The position numbers and the translations under genes are program-made. A DNA stretch of 18,200 nucleotides from Acidobacteriota bacterium (GTDB lineage: Bacteria; Acidobacteriota; UBA6911; JACQSX01): the NCBI GenBank assembly GCA_016199665.1, contig JACQGG010000104.1, forward strand, positions 1 to 18,200. The letters are read 5' to 3'. Positions 1 through 7,575 of the stretch are shown here, in pieces; the stretch's first letter is position 1, and every line of letters starts with the position of its first letter. The notes beneath the pieces are model-generated. The model was not told the origin of the DNA, did no database searches, and was given only the letters and a program-made list of their open reading frames with translations.

Positions 1-930
1 GGGTTCGGTGCCAGCCTGGCGCAGCGTCTTCTCCGTCTGAACGAGCAGCCCTTCCCTCGGTCCCAGCAGCCATGCAGGGTCAAGATTTCCCTGCACCGCC
101 TGGCGGGTCAAGAGGCTCCGCGCGCGACTCAGGTCCACCCTCCAGTCGACTCCCACAACGTCCCCTCCAGAGGCCGCGAATTCCTCCAGATATCCGGCAA
201 CGCCCGTGGCGAAGTGAATGACCGGCGCGCCGGCTGCGGCCGCTTCGCGCAACAGGGCCTCGGAGTGCGGCCTCACGTAGTTTCTGAAGTCCTCCGGCCC
301 CAGCGTCCCCAGCCAACTGTCGAAAATCTGTAACGCGGCTGCGCCTGCCCTGACCTGTTCCTTAAGAAAATCCGCGACATGGCGCGCCAGAAAATCAAGA
401 AGCCGGCGCCACGCTTCCGTCTCGTGATACATGAACTGCTTGGTCCTTTCGAAGTTTCTGCTGGCGCCCCCCTCGATCATGTAGCTGGCCAGCGTAAACG
501 GAGCGCCGGCAAAGCCAATAAGCGGCAGCCGCCCTCCCAACTCCGCCGAAACCAGCCGGATGGCCTCGAGCACGAAATGCAAAGCCTGGCCTGAGTCAAA
601 CGGCCGCAACTTGTCCACGTCGTCTGCCGAATCGATCGGGTTGCGTATGACCGGCCCCTCTCCCTCGCGGAAGTCAAAATCGATGCCCATCGGCTGCAGC
701 GGCAGGAGCAGGTCGGCGAAAATAATGGCCGCGTCCAGATCAAATCGCGCCAGGGGCTGAAGCGTCACCTGACACGCCAGCTCGGGCACTCGGCACATTT
801 CAAGAATGGAGTGCTCCTGGCGCAGAGCGCGGTATTCCGGAAGATAGCGGCCCGCCTGACGCATAAACCAGACAGGGATCGCATCCGTCTTCTGATAACG
901 GCAGGCTTTCAAAAATCGATCGTTCGTCAT
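1..930 (-). CDS. hemE: Uroporphyrinogen decarboxylase, C-terminus truncated by window edge
   Basis: This cytoplasmic enzyme removes the four acetate carboxylates of uroporphyrinogen III to give coproporphyrinogen III in haem synthesis. The reading frame runs open for 310 codons from ATG at 930 to the window edge. The N-terminal signature WFMRQAGRYLPEYR is at residues 21-34. IFADLLLPLQPMG (about 70-82) carries the substrate-binding Asp (D73), AGAPFTLASYMIEGG (141-155) carries the conserved Tyr (Y150), and DSWLGTLGP follows. The family is about 345-355 residues long, so roughly 35-45 residues, including the C-terminal conserved His, lie beyond the window. The start is preceded by purine-rich GAAGAATTAAGA on the coding strand rather than a clear Shine-Dalgarno. 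The gene is divergent from the membrane TPR gene at 1053. Family assignment is very secure. Confidence 0.96.
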   Translation of the reverse strand, partial: MTNDRFLKACRYQKTDAIPVWFMRQAGRYLPEYRALRQEHSILEMCRVPELACQVTLQPLARFDLDAAIIFADLLLPLQPMGIDFDFREGEGPVIRNPIDSADDVDKLRPFDSGQALHFVLEAIRLVSAELGGRLPLIGFAGAPFTLASYMIEGGASRNFERTKQFMYHETEAWRRLLDFLARHVADFLKEQVRAGAAALQIFDSWLGTLGPEDFRNYVRPHSEALLREAAAAGAPVIHFATGVAGYLEEFAASGGDVVGVDWRVDLSRARSLLTRQAVQGNLDPAWLLGPREGLLVQTEKTLRQAGTEP

Positions 931-949
931 TCTTAATTCTTCATTCTTC
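929..949. repeat. Three tandem heptamers (ATTCTTM) at the hemE start
   Basis: Three head-to-tail seven-base units are seen: ATTCTTA (929-935), ATTCTTC (936-942) and ATTCTTC (943-949). The first overlaps the hemE start codon, so on the hemE strand the array supplies the A/G-rich bases at the ribosome-binding position. Two other intergenic regions of this window (14137-14167 and 16860-16982) also show seven-base periodicity with different unit sequences. Confidence 0.6.
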
Positions 950-1013
950 GGCCGCCCGCGCCATCATTCTACTGTGTAGAAAGAGTTCCGCTTTGCAGTT
1001 TCTTTTTCGGCCG

Positions 1014-1043
1014 GTGACAGACCACTACGGAGTCGTGTAAATT
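1014..1043 (+). promoter_or_regulatory. Candidate sigma70 promoter of the membrane TPR gene
   Basis: GTGACA (1014-1019) is followed after 18 bp by TAAATT (1038-1043), good matches to TTGACA and TATAAT. The -10 box ends only 9 nt before the ATG at 1053, so transcription would start a few bases before or at the start codon. No Shine-Dalgarno lies in the CACCCACTC leader, consistent with a leaderless or nearly leaderless mRNA. Confidence 0.5.
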
Positions 1044-1052
1044 CACCCACTC

Positions 1053-3104
1053 ATGGGCAAGACCGCAAAGACTGCCAGGTCCGGCGCCAAGGGAGTCCCT
1101 CCCCTCGTTACCACGGAGCCCGTTGTCGCGTATCTGACACGGCTCTCGCCCTGGTACCCCTGGATCGTTGCGGCGCTGGCACTGCTGACCTACTTCAACA
1201 CATTGCATCATCAGCTCATGTGGGATGATGTGGCCGCAATCAAGGGAAATCCCTTGGTGGCACGCTTTGATGTCCGCGGAATTTTCTCCACCGCGTACTG
1301 GTATCCCAATCCTAAACTGGCGGATCTATACCGACCGGTCACCGTGCTTTCATTTGCCATCAATCATGCGATCGGCGGCTTTGAACCGTTCGGCTATCAC
1401 GCAACCAACATTCTCCTGCATGGTCTGAATTGCCTGCTTGTCTTTTTTCTCATGTGCCGGATAACAACGCAGCGTCATCCGGCTTTTGCAGTCGCCCTTA
1501 TCTTTGCCCTTCACCCGGTCCACACGGAAGCCGTGGCCTGGGTCAGCGGCCGCGGCGAACTGCTGGCCTGCTTTTTCATGCTGCTGGCGTGGCGGTTAAG
1601 CTTTTCGCATGACTCCCCCAGGCTTCCCCGGCGGCAGGCTGCGGCCGCGGCCGTGGCCTACTTGCTGGCACTGCTCTCCAAGGAGAGCGCCATGGTCTTT
1701 CTGCCGGTGCTCTGGTGCTTCCGCGCGGGGAAAGCCCGGGCGGCTGCTTCGTTGGAAGATGCCTCTCCATTTCCGTGGCGCCGGGTGTTTCGTCCCGTTG
1801 ATTTCGCGTTCCTGGGCTCCATCGGCGTCTTGCTGGCCCTTCGCATCGCCATGCTGGGAACGGCCGGTCCCAAGACGGCCGATACCGTGCCCTTTGTAGA
1901 AAACCCACTGGCCTTTCTACCCGCCGCAACGCGCATCCTGACGGCGGTAAAGCTCCTGGGGCTCTACTTCTGGAAGATGGTTTGGCCGTTTCACCTTTCT
2001 TCCGATTACTCGTTCAACGAGATTCCGGTGGCCCGAGGGGCAGACCCGATTTTTTGGATTTCGCTGGCGCTGTTGATTCTCTGCCTGGTTCTTGCAATTC
2101 GCTCTCGTTTCTCCTCCCGGATTTTGGCGGGAATTTTGGCTTGCTGCGCCGGCCTGGCGATGGTGATCCAACTGCTTTTTCCAACGGGCACGCTTTTCGC
2201 GGAACGCCTCGCCTACTTTCCGCTGCTTGGATACGCTGTCGCCGTGGTCGCGGCGCTCGATCACCCCCGCGTCCGCCTGTTGCTGACCGGACGTGGCGTC
2301 ATTTTACTGGCGACCCTTCTATCCGCCTTTCTCGCCCGCTCCTTCTCCCGCAACTGGGACTGGAAAGACTCTGACACGGTGTTTCTCGCGATGGCCAGGA
2401 ATGCCCCGCGGAGCGCAAAGGCGCAAACGCTGGCCGGCACCGTGCTGGTCGACCGGAACCCGGCGGCGGCGCGACCCTATTTCGAAAAGTCGCTGGCAAT
2501 CTATCCGCATTACCCGCAGGCTATGCTTGGGCTGGCACAGGCTGAAATTAATTCCGGGAATTTTCTGCGGGCAGAGCAGATCCTGACTGAAGCGCTGCAG
2601 CAGGCGCCGGATCCGAATGAAGCCGTCAGATGGAAAGAGGAGTTCGAGGTCCCGGCGATGCAGGCCCTGGCGACCGCTTACCGAGGAGGTCGGAAATTCG
2701 ACCGGTCGCTCTCTCTCAGCGAGCGAATTCTGGAGGGGACACCGGGTGACACGTTTGCGATGACGGAGAGAGCCATGGCGCTGGACGGGCTGAAGCGAAA
2801 TTCGGAAGCCATCGCCGCCTACCGGCGAGTCATCGCCGCAGGCGCCGACAGCGCCGAGATACGCAATCGCCTGGGGGGTGTTTACTTTCGCGATCAAGAC
2901 ATCCAGGCCGCGCTGCAGCAGTTTCTTCTCGCCCGGGAGATGCTCCCTTCCTACGCCCTGACCTACTTCAATCTTGCCGACTTGTACCGGCAACTCGGAG
3001 ACAAGCAACGGGAGCGTGAAGCCTATATCGAGTTTCTTCGCTACTGGAATGGCAACCCGCGCGTGGCCGCCACCATCCGCGGCCGCCTCGAGGCCTTGCA
3101 GTAG
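1053..3104 (+). CDS. Polytopic membrane protein with TPR tail (TMTC / DUF1736-like, GT-C fold)
   Basis: This is a 683-residue inner-membrane protein. Residues 36-50 form the first TM helix and are followed by LMWDDVAAIKGNP with an Asp pair (D58, D59) in the first outer loop, the usual catalytic position of GT-C glycosyltransferases. HPVHTEAVAWVSGRGELL (154-171) and the NPLAF...R.LT..K.LGLYFWKMVWPFHLSSDYS block (about 286-330) are typical of TMTC/DUF1736 proteins. About ten hydrophobic helices precede residue 440. From about 455 to the end there are several degenerate TPR units, for example around 470-500, 575-610 and 615-650. Relatives in eukaryotes (TMTC1-4) are protein O-mannosyltransferases that use lipid-linked mannose. 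Whether the bacterial form glycosylates secreted proteins is inferred, not shown. It is a single gene, not obviously in an operon. Confidence 0.85.
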   Translation: MGKTAKTARSGAKGVPPLVTTEPVVAYLTRLSPWYPWIVAALALLTYFNTLHHQLMWDDVAAIKGNPLVARFDVRGIFSTAYWYPNPKLADLYRPVTVLSFAINHAIGGFEPFGYHATNILLHGLNCLLVFFLMCRITTQRHPAFAVALIFALHPVHTEAVAWVSGRGELLACFFMLLAWRLSFSHDSPRLPRRQAAAAAVAYLLALLSKESAMVFLPVLWCFRAGKARAAASLEDASPFPWRRVFRPVDFAFLGSIGVLLALRIAMLGTAGPKTADTVPFVENPLAFLPAATRILTAVKLLGLYFWKMVWPFHLSSDYSFNEIPVARGADPIFWISLALLILCLVLAIRSRFSSRILAGILACCAGLAMVIQLLFPTGTLFAERLAYFPLLGYAVAVVAALDHPRVRLLLTGRGVILLATLLSAFLARSFSRNWDWKDSDTVFLAMARNAPRSAKAQTLAGTVLVDRNPAAARPYFEKSLAIYPHYPQAMLGLAQAEINSGNFLRAEQILTEALQQAPDPNEAVRWKEEFEVPAMQALATAYRGGRKFDRSLSLSERILEGTPGDTFAMTERAMALDGLKRNSEAIAAYRRVIAAGADSAEIRNRLGGVYFRDQDIQAALQQFLLAREMLPSYALTYFNLADLYRQLGDKQREREAYIEFLRYWNGNPRVAATIRGRLEALQ

Positions 3105-3207
3105 CTCCGGGAAACACTCCCGATGGGGCTGGCCGCCCAATGGATGCGACCCCGGGGTAAGAAAACCGGGGAAAACCGGCCCGCCGCCTGTCCCGGGCGG
3201 ATGCGTA
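3105..3207. other. Intergenic gap with weak hairpin, no gene
   Basis: Between the TPR gene stop and the promoter at 3208 there is one short perfect stem, CCCCGG (3150-3155) with CCGGGG (3166-3171), loop of 10 nt and no following T-run. It may weakly terminate the upstream transcript. An open frame reaches back to 3123 in the frame of the next gene, but those 45 codons look non-coding and lie upstream of the promoter. Confidence 0.4.
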
Positions 3208-3236
3208 TTGATTGCCGGAGAGCCATTCACTATAGT
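3208..3236 (+). promoter_or_regulatory. Sigma70-type promoter of the peptide ABC importer operon
   Basis: TTGATT (3208-3213), an exact 17-bp spacer, then TATAGT (3231-3236). This is the best-matching promoter in the window. The predicted start of transcription near 3243 leaves a leader of about 15 nt before the ATG at 3258. It rules out the longer reading frame that begins upstream of it. Confidence 0.65.
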
Positions 3237-3257
3237 ATCCGTCAAACTCATTGCTTT

Positions 3258-5000
3258 ATGAATCAACTCAGGCTCTCATCGGTCGCAATTGCGCTTCTGC
3301 TGTTCCTGGCGCCGGGCTGCGGCAGGACTTCCTCTCCGCCACAGCAGCGAGCCGACGCATTTCCTCTGCCGCCCGACGCCCAAAGAGTTGAGGTTCGCGG
3401 CAAGTTCGGAGGGCGGATCATCCATCCGTTGCTGCGTCCTCCCCGGAGCTACAATCCGCTGGCGGCTTCGGATGAGGACACGTTGCTGGTCACCTCTCTT
3501 ACCCACGCGACCCTGCTCGAAATGGACCGGATTTCCATGCAGATTGTTCCGGGCCTGGCCAAATCGTGGAGACTGGAGAACAGCGGGAGATCGGTGCGGC
3601 TCCAATTGCGGCGCGGCGTGCGCTTCTCCGACGGCGAGCCGTTCACTGCGGATGACGTAATCTTCACGTTCGATGCAATCTACGCCGAGAACTCTCACAA
3701 CACGCGCAAAGACGACCTGACGCTGCGCGATCGCAAGATCACGTATACGCGGGTGTCAGACCAGGAAGTGCTGTTGGATTTCCCTTTTGTTTACGCCCCG
3801 GCCCTGTACCTGCTTTCCACCGTTCCCATCCTGCCGCGTCACCTGCTGCAATCGACGTCTCCTCAGAAGCCGGTGGAAACCTTCATGGACCCGGAATCAA
3901 ATCCGGCGCAGTGCGCCGGGCTGGGTCCCTTTCGGCTCAGGACCGCCGACGCCGGTGAAAATATTGTTCTTGAAGCGAATCCGCATTACTGGAGAGTCGA
4001 CTCCAGCGGCAAGCGCCTTCCCTACCTCAACGAAGTAGTTCTGCCCGTGGTCAGTAACCGGGATTCGGCGTTTTTGCAGTTCCGTTCTGGAATGCTGGAC
4101 CTGGTGGACCGTTTGAGGATTGAAGACTATGTGGCGCTTGCCGAAAAGCAATCGGAAAGCGTCCAGGTGCTGAACGTGGGAGCCTCCACCCGGCTGGACT
4201 TGCTCTGGGTCAACCAAAATGAAAGCTTCCGCTCACCCAAACGGGCTTACTTTAACAACCCGTTGTTCCGCCAGGGTCTGGCCCGCGCCATCGACCGGAA
4301 AGCGCTGGTCGAACATGTGTACCATGGTCAGGCGCAGATCCTTTCGGAATTCTGGCCTCCGTCAATACCACGCTGGTTGAGCAGTCTCCCGCCCTACCCT
4401 TATGATCCCGAGGGGGCCATCGCTCTGTTTCAGAGAGCGGGACTGAGGGTAAGAGAACACGACAGGCAGCGGCAGCTCGTAGATGGCGCCGGCCGCCCGC
4501 TGACATTGACGCTGCTCACCAACACCAATCCCGTCAAGGAGGCGATCGCGACAATGTTGCAACAGGACTTCCTTCGGGTTGGAATTCAGGCGCAGATCTC
4601 ACAGAATGACGCGCGCGCCGTCATCGACCGCTTTCTCAACAAGCGCGACTACGAGGCAGTTTTGTTCACACTCGCGTTGCCTCCCGAGCCAACCGACCTG
4701 CAAAGCGTCCTGAAATCCAGCGGAGAACAGCATATGTGGCATCCGGCCCAGAAGACCCCTGCGACCCGGTGGGAGGAGGAAATCGACCGCCTGGTGGATG
4801 CCATGGCCGCCATCCCCGAACCCGAGAAACGCCGGGAGTCATTCACCCGGATCCAACAGATTTTGATGGAGCAGCTACCGGTGATTCCCTTGACGTCGGA
4901 GCATATCCTCGTGGGGCTCCGCCGAAGCGTGAAAAACGTGCGCCCCAGCGTCCTGCCCCCGTACCTTTTGTGGAACGCGTGGGAACTCTATCGAGACTGA
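3258..5000 (+). CDS. Peptide/solute-binding lipoprotein of an ABC importer (SBP family 5)
   Basis: A 580-residue extracytoplasmic binding protein that would capture oligopeptides, dipeptides or related solutes and pass them to the two permeases encoded next. The N-terminus is a lipoprotein signal: a short charged start, hydrophobic residues 9-18 and a candidate lipobox L-A-P-G-C with Cys at 21. The Pro at -2 and Ala at -3 are off-consensus. The family block GLAKSW...LQLRRGVRFSDGEPFTADDVIFTFDAIY (about 98-140) is the classic SBP_bac_5 signature, and the later FNNPLFRQGLARAIDRKALV segment is also typical. The start at 3258 is chosen because a strong promoter ends at 3236 and the signal peptide begins there; the frame is open back to 3123. 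The stop TGA shares its A with the next ATG (TGATG), implying translational coupling. The exact substrate cannot be read from sequence. Confidence 0.9.
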   Translation: MNQLRLSSVAIALLLFLAPGCGRTSSPPQQRADAFPLPPDAQRVEVRGKFGGRIIHPLLRPPRSYNPLAASDEDTLLVTSLTHATLLEMDRISMQIVPGLAKSWRLENSGRSVRLQLRRGVRFSDGEPFTADDVIFTFDAIYAENSHNTRKDDLTLRDRKITYTRVSDQEVLLDFPFVYAPALYLLSTVPILPRHLLQSTSPQKPVETFMDPESNPAQCAGLGPFRLRTADAGENIVLEANPHYWRVDSSGKRLPYLNEVVLPVVSNRDSAFLQFRSGMLDLVDRLRIEDYVALAEKQSESVQVLNVGASTRLDLLWVNQNESFRSPKRAYFNNPLFRQGLARAIDRKALVEHVYHGQAQILSEFWPPSIPRWLSSLPPYPYDPEGAIALFQRAGLRVREHDRQRQLVDGAGRPLTLTLLTNTNPVKEAIATMLQQDFLRVGIQAQISQNDARAVIDRFLNKRDYEAVLFTLALPPEPTDLQSVLKSSGEQHMWHPAQKTPATRWEEEIDRLVDAMAAIPEPEKRRESFTRIQQILMEQLPVIPLTSEHILVGLRRSVKNVRPSVLPPYLLWNAWELYRD

Positions 5001-5932
5001 TGGCCGCTGCGCTTGCGTTCCGTGTTTTGCATGCCGCCGCATTGTTATTCCTGCTTTCGCTGCTGGTCTTCTCGCTCAGCCGCGCTGTTCCGGGCGACAT
5101 CTGGACTGAGCTGGAAACAAACCCTTCCATCTCGCCCGCCACCCTGAGTGAACTGCGCGCCAGCTACGGCATGGACAAGCCGGTCCTGGCTCAGTATTTT
5201 GTCTGGCTCGGCCAGATGCTTCGCGGAAATCTCGGCTACTCGCCTGTGGAAAGACGCGCCATCGCCCCGCTTCTCTGGCAGCGTCTGGGCAGAACGATAG
5301 CGCTGGCATCGGCGACAACCGCAATCACCCTGCTGGCAACGCTCTTCCTTTCTTTTCTGATCCTCAAGGGCAACTGGCATCAGCGCTGGCTCGATTCGAC
5401 CCTGATTCCCCTGCTGCTGGCCTTTCCGACGGCGCTGGTTTGTCTTTTGATGAACTGGATCCGAATTGAAGTGGTGCCGCCCGTTCACGACTATCCGATC
5501 GGCGGCGGAAGCACGCTGGAACGGCTTCTCTGGCCGTCCCTGTCCCTTGCCATTCCATTGACCGCATTCCTGAGCAAGCAGATGCGTCGCGAGATCGATC
5601 AAATCCTGGCCATGCCGTACTCGGTGATTTCTCGGGCAAAAGGGCTGCCGAGCCTCTGGCTCTTCCGGGATGTCTTGAAGCCGGCAGTTCCGGTCTTTTT
5701 AAATCTCGCGGGATTCCTGTTTGCATCTCTCATGGGAGGCGCCATTCTGGCTGAAACGGTTTTCGATTTTCCCGGCATTGGATTGCTGACGTGGAATGCA
5801 ATGGTCAATCGCGACACTTTACTGCTGACGGCGGGCGTTCTTGCCGGCTGCAGCGCAGTCATCCTGGTTAACCTGATCGTGGATCTGCTGGCAATTTGGG
5901 CCGATCCGCGCCTGCGGAAGCCTTCGGCATGA
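5000..5932 (+). CDS. ABC transporter permease, DppB/OppB type
   Basis: A 310-residue inner-membrane permease, first of two that form the translocation pore. The N-terminal helix LLFLLSLLVFSLSRAVPGD and the periplasmic segment LRASYGMDKPVLAQYFVWLGQMLRGNLGYS are characteristic of DppB/OppB. The cytoplasmic EAA loop, which contacts the ATPase, is at about residues 205-222 (ISRAKGLPSLWLFRDVLKPA). The family ending ETVFDFPGIGLLTWNAMVNRD is present. The start is ATG 5000, overlapping the upstream TGA by one base; an in-frame GTG at 4979 is the alternative. Its own stop overlaps the next start by four bases (ATGA). The middle gene of a tightly coupled three-gene operon. Confidence 0.92.
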   Translation: MAAALAFRVLHAAALLFLLSLLVFSLSRAVPGDIWTELETNPSISPATLSELRASYGMDKPVLAQYFVWLGQMLRGNLGYSPVERRAIAPLLWQRLGRTIALASATTAITLLATLFLSFLILKGNWHQRWLDSTLIPLLLAFPTALVCLLMNWIRIEVVPPVHDYPIGGGSTLERLLWPSLSLAIPLTAFLSKQMRREIDQILAMPYSVISRAKGLPSLWLFRDVLKPAVPVFLNLAGFLFASLMGGAILAETVFDFPGIGLLTWNAMVNRDTLLLTAGVLAGCSAVILVNLIVDLLAIWADPRLRKPSA

Positions 5933-6834
5933 GAGCGGCCCTCTTGGCTCTAATCCTTCTTTATGGAACCGCCGGGCTGGCGGCGTTTATCTCCCCCTAC
6001 CCGCCCTACTATCAGGATCGAAACAATGTGCTGCGCCCGCCTCTTTACCGTTCCATCCCGCACGACTCGCTCCGCCTGTTTCCAATCGGGACGGATGGGA
6101 AGCGCCACCTTTTTGGGGCCACATCCGGCCAGTTCTTCCTTCTCGGAACAGACATGTTTGGCCGCGACCTGTTCACGCGCATCTGCTATGGCGCGAGAAT
6201 CTCGCTCACGATGGGATTGATTGGAACGGTCATTGCGCTGGCAGCCGGGTCGCTGGTCGGGCTCCTGGCGGCAACGTGGGGCGGATGGGTTGACAGCCTC
6301 TGTATGGAGATGGCGAATTTCGTCCTGGCGCTTCCCACTTTGTTTGTGCTGCTTGGCCTGCGGGCCGTTTTTCCGTGGGAGATCACCACTACGGCGATCT
6401 ATCTGCTCCTTGTCTTCATGCTTGCGCTGACGGGCTGGGCTGATATTGCGCGAGTGGTGCGCGCCAAGGTGCTGCTGATGCGGTCGGAAGATTACATCCA
6501 GGCGGCCCTTGCAGTCGGAGTGTCGCCCGCCCGTCTGATCCGCAACCACATGATTCCAGGCCTGATACCGTACTGGATAGTCCAGGGGACCTTTCTGATT
6601 CCGGTGTTTCTGATGAGCGAGGTCACGCTTTCATTCCTCGGGGCCGGGATCCCGGAACCGGATGCAAGCTGGGGGAACATTCTCCGCCAGGGCTTGTCTC
6701 TCGGTATCCTGTCGCGAAGTCCCTGGATCCTTTTCCCTGGAGGATTTGTCGTGATCGCAGTCCTCAGCTTTAACGCCCTTGGGGAGGCACTGCGCCGTCG
6801 CGTGGAAGTGAGATCAGGCAAAGAAGTGCCGTAA
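5929..6834 (+). CDS. ABC transporter permease, DppC/OppC type
   Basis: A 301-residue inner-membrane permease that partners the DppB-type protein. The signature GTDMFGRDLFTRICYGARISL (about 67-87) is diagnostic of DppC/OppC. The EAA loop YIQAALAVGVSPARLIRNHMIP is at about 190-211, followed by SEVTLSFLGAGIPEPDASWGNIL. The start at ATG 5929 overlaps the previous TGA (ATGA); an upstream ATG at 5896 would place 11 extra residues inside the preceding gene and is less likely. In most such operons dppD/dppF-type ATPase genes follow, but here the next gene is on the opposite strand and separated by a terminator. The energising ATPases must be elsewhere or shared with another importer. Confidence 0.92.
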   Translation: MRAALLALILLYGTAGLAAFISPYPPYYQDRNNVLRPPLYRSIPHDSLRLFPIGTDGKRHLFGATSGQFFLLGTDMFGRDLFTRICYGARISLTMGLIGTVIALAAGSLVGLLAATWGGWVDSLCMEMANFVLALPTLFVLLGLRAVFPWEITTTAIYLLLVFMLALTGWADIARVVRAKVLLMRSEDYIQAALAVGVSPARLIRNHMIPGLIPYWIVQGTFLIPVFLMSEVTLSFLGAGIPEPDASWGNILRQGLSLGILSRSPWILFPGGFVVIAVLSFNALGEALRRRVEVRSGKEVP

Positions 6835-6841
6835 AGCTGTG

Positions 6842-6871
6842 AGCCCAAAAGACTGACTTTTGCACCGGGCT
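6842..6871. terminator. Bidirectional terminator between convergent genes
   Basis: A perfect 6-bp stem CAAAAG (6846-6851) / CTTTTG (6857-6862) with the 5-nt loop ACTGA is extended by AGCC (6842-6845) and GGCT (6868-6871) across a bulge. The T-rich right arm serves the plus-strand importer operon. On the minus strand the structure overlaps the stop codon of the gene ending at 6870. Confidence 0.5.
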
Positions 6872-7133
6872 AGTTCACGCTCCCGGAAGGTTGGGGGCGC
6901 CACCGCTCCTGCAGTATCCGCTCAAAGCGGGGCTTCAGGATGAGGTCATACGCAAACTGCTTGTCAGGAAATATCTTCAAAATTACCCGCTCGGTGACCT
7001 GCACAAGTTCCATGGCCTGGGGAAGCGTCAGTTGCGGGTCCTGATAGAGAATGCTGCTCGTCAAGTCTACCAGCCACCGGAGCCTCCGAAGGTTCCTCTT
7101 CTCGTCCAGCATCGCAGGATTGGACTCGGTCAT
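6870..7133 (-). CDS. Small conserved-looking hypothetical protein (87 aa)
   Basis: I do not recognise a named family. From ATG 7133 the product is 87 residues, charged and predicted largely helical, with no signal peptide or membrane segment. The segment DEKRNLRRLRWLVDLTSSILYQ is followed by LPQAMELVQVTERVILKIFPDKQFAYDLILKPRFERILQERW, which has the regular spacing of a small helical domain. A TTG at 7148 would add five residues (MPSEI) and would overlap the zinc-ribbon gene by 11 bp; the two are clearly read from one transcript. Codon use and its sensible composition make it a real gene rather than a shadow. It lies downstream of lexA on the same strand, so SOS control by read-through is possible, but a hairpin at 7385-7440 intervenes. 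Confidence 0.65.
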   Translation of the reverse strand: MTESNPAMLDEKRNLRRLRWLVDLTSSILYQDPQLTLPQAMELVQVTERVILKIFPDKQFAYDLILKPRFERILQERWRPQPSGSVN

Positions 7134-7137
7134 GATT

Positions 7138-7365
7138 TCAGACGGCAACCCTGCGATGCGACTGGAAAACTACAATCGCGCGGTCGATGCAGGACAGACA
7201 GTAGCCAAACTGAGCCAGATCAGGCTCGCTCAGGCGCCCTCCACAGTTCCTGCAGACTGCTCCCCCGGACCGCGATCTCTTGGCATCGACCGCCCTCCTG
7301 ATAAGGACCTTCGGGTCGGAGTTTTCAAAAATCCTTCCGGCAACGCGAATGCGATAATTTTTCAA
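7138..7365 (-). CDS. Tiny zinc-ribbon protein (75 aa)
   Basis: The product has two Cys-x2-Cys knuckles, CRNC and CLSC, separated by about 17 residues (GGRLSEPDLAQFGY between them). This is the geometry of a single zinc ribbon such as those of DksA/TraR-like or RNA-polymerase-associated proteins; the rest is basic and unrecognised. Start choice: TTG at 7365 has an excellent GGAGG five bases upstream. A GTG at 7377 (four more residues) lacks a Shine-Dalgarno and sits eight bases from a large hairpin. The 3' end lies next to or inside the start region of the following small gene, indicating translational coupling. Function unknown; a nucleic-acid or polymerase-binding role would be inference from the zinc ribbon alone. 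Confidence 0.6.
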   Translation of the reverse strand: MKNYRIRVAGRIFENSDPKVLIRRAVDAKRSRSGGAVCRNCGGRLSEPDLAQFGYCLSCIDRAIVVFQSHRRVAV

Positions 7366-7384
7366 ACCGCCCTCCACTCTATTC

Positions 7385-7440
7385 AGTGGGGAGATTTCAG
7401 GTTTGAGCCCTCCACCAAGCCCAGCCTGAAATCCCCCACT
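7385..7440. repeat. Long inverted repeat between lexA and the zinc-ribbon gene
   Basis: The left arm 7385-7401 (AGTGGGGAGATTTCAGG) pairs with the right arm 7425-7440 (CCTGAAATCCCCCACT) with a single bulged base; further pairing (GGTTTG with CAAGCC, one G-T) extends it inwards. On the minus strand it lies after lexA and directly before the zinc-ribbon ribosome-binding site. It could terminate lexA or control translation of the small gene. No T-run follows on either strand. No second copy was seen in the window. Confidence 0.6.
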
Positions 7441-7575
7441 CTCGAAAATACCCTGTGAAGACGCCTCGTGCGACCCCCGCGCGCAGACAAAGATTGCCGA
7501 AACTACCCCCCGGCGCCGACTTCATGGCGCCAAGTGAACCGACCGGCAAAGAAGAATTCCGCCGGGATCGGGCCG

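Noticed and set aside
3123..3257. N-terminal extension of the binding lipoprotein by 45 residues
   Set aside because: It would precede the promoter at 3208-3236 and would bury the lipoprotein signal peptide inside the protein.
2319..3266. 315-codon open frame on the minus strand opposite the membrane TPR gene
   Set aside because: Lies wholly antisense to a gene with clear GT-C and TPR motifs; its translation has no recognisable domain and reflects GC-rich codon bias.
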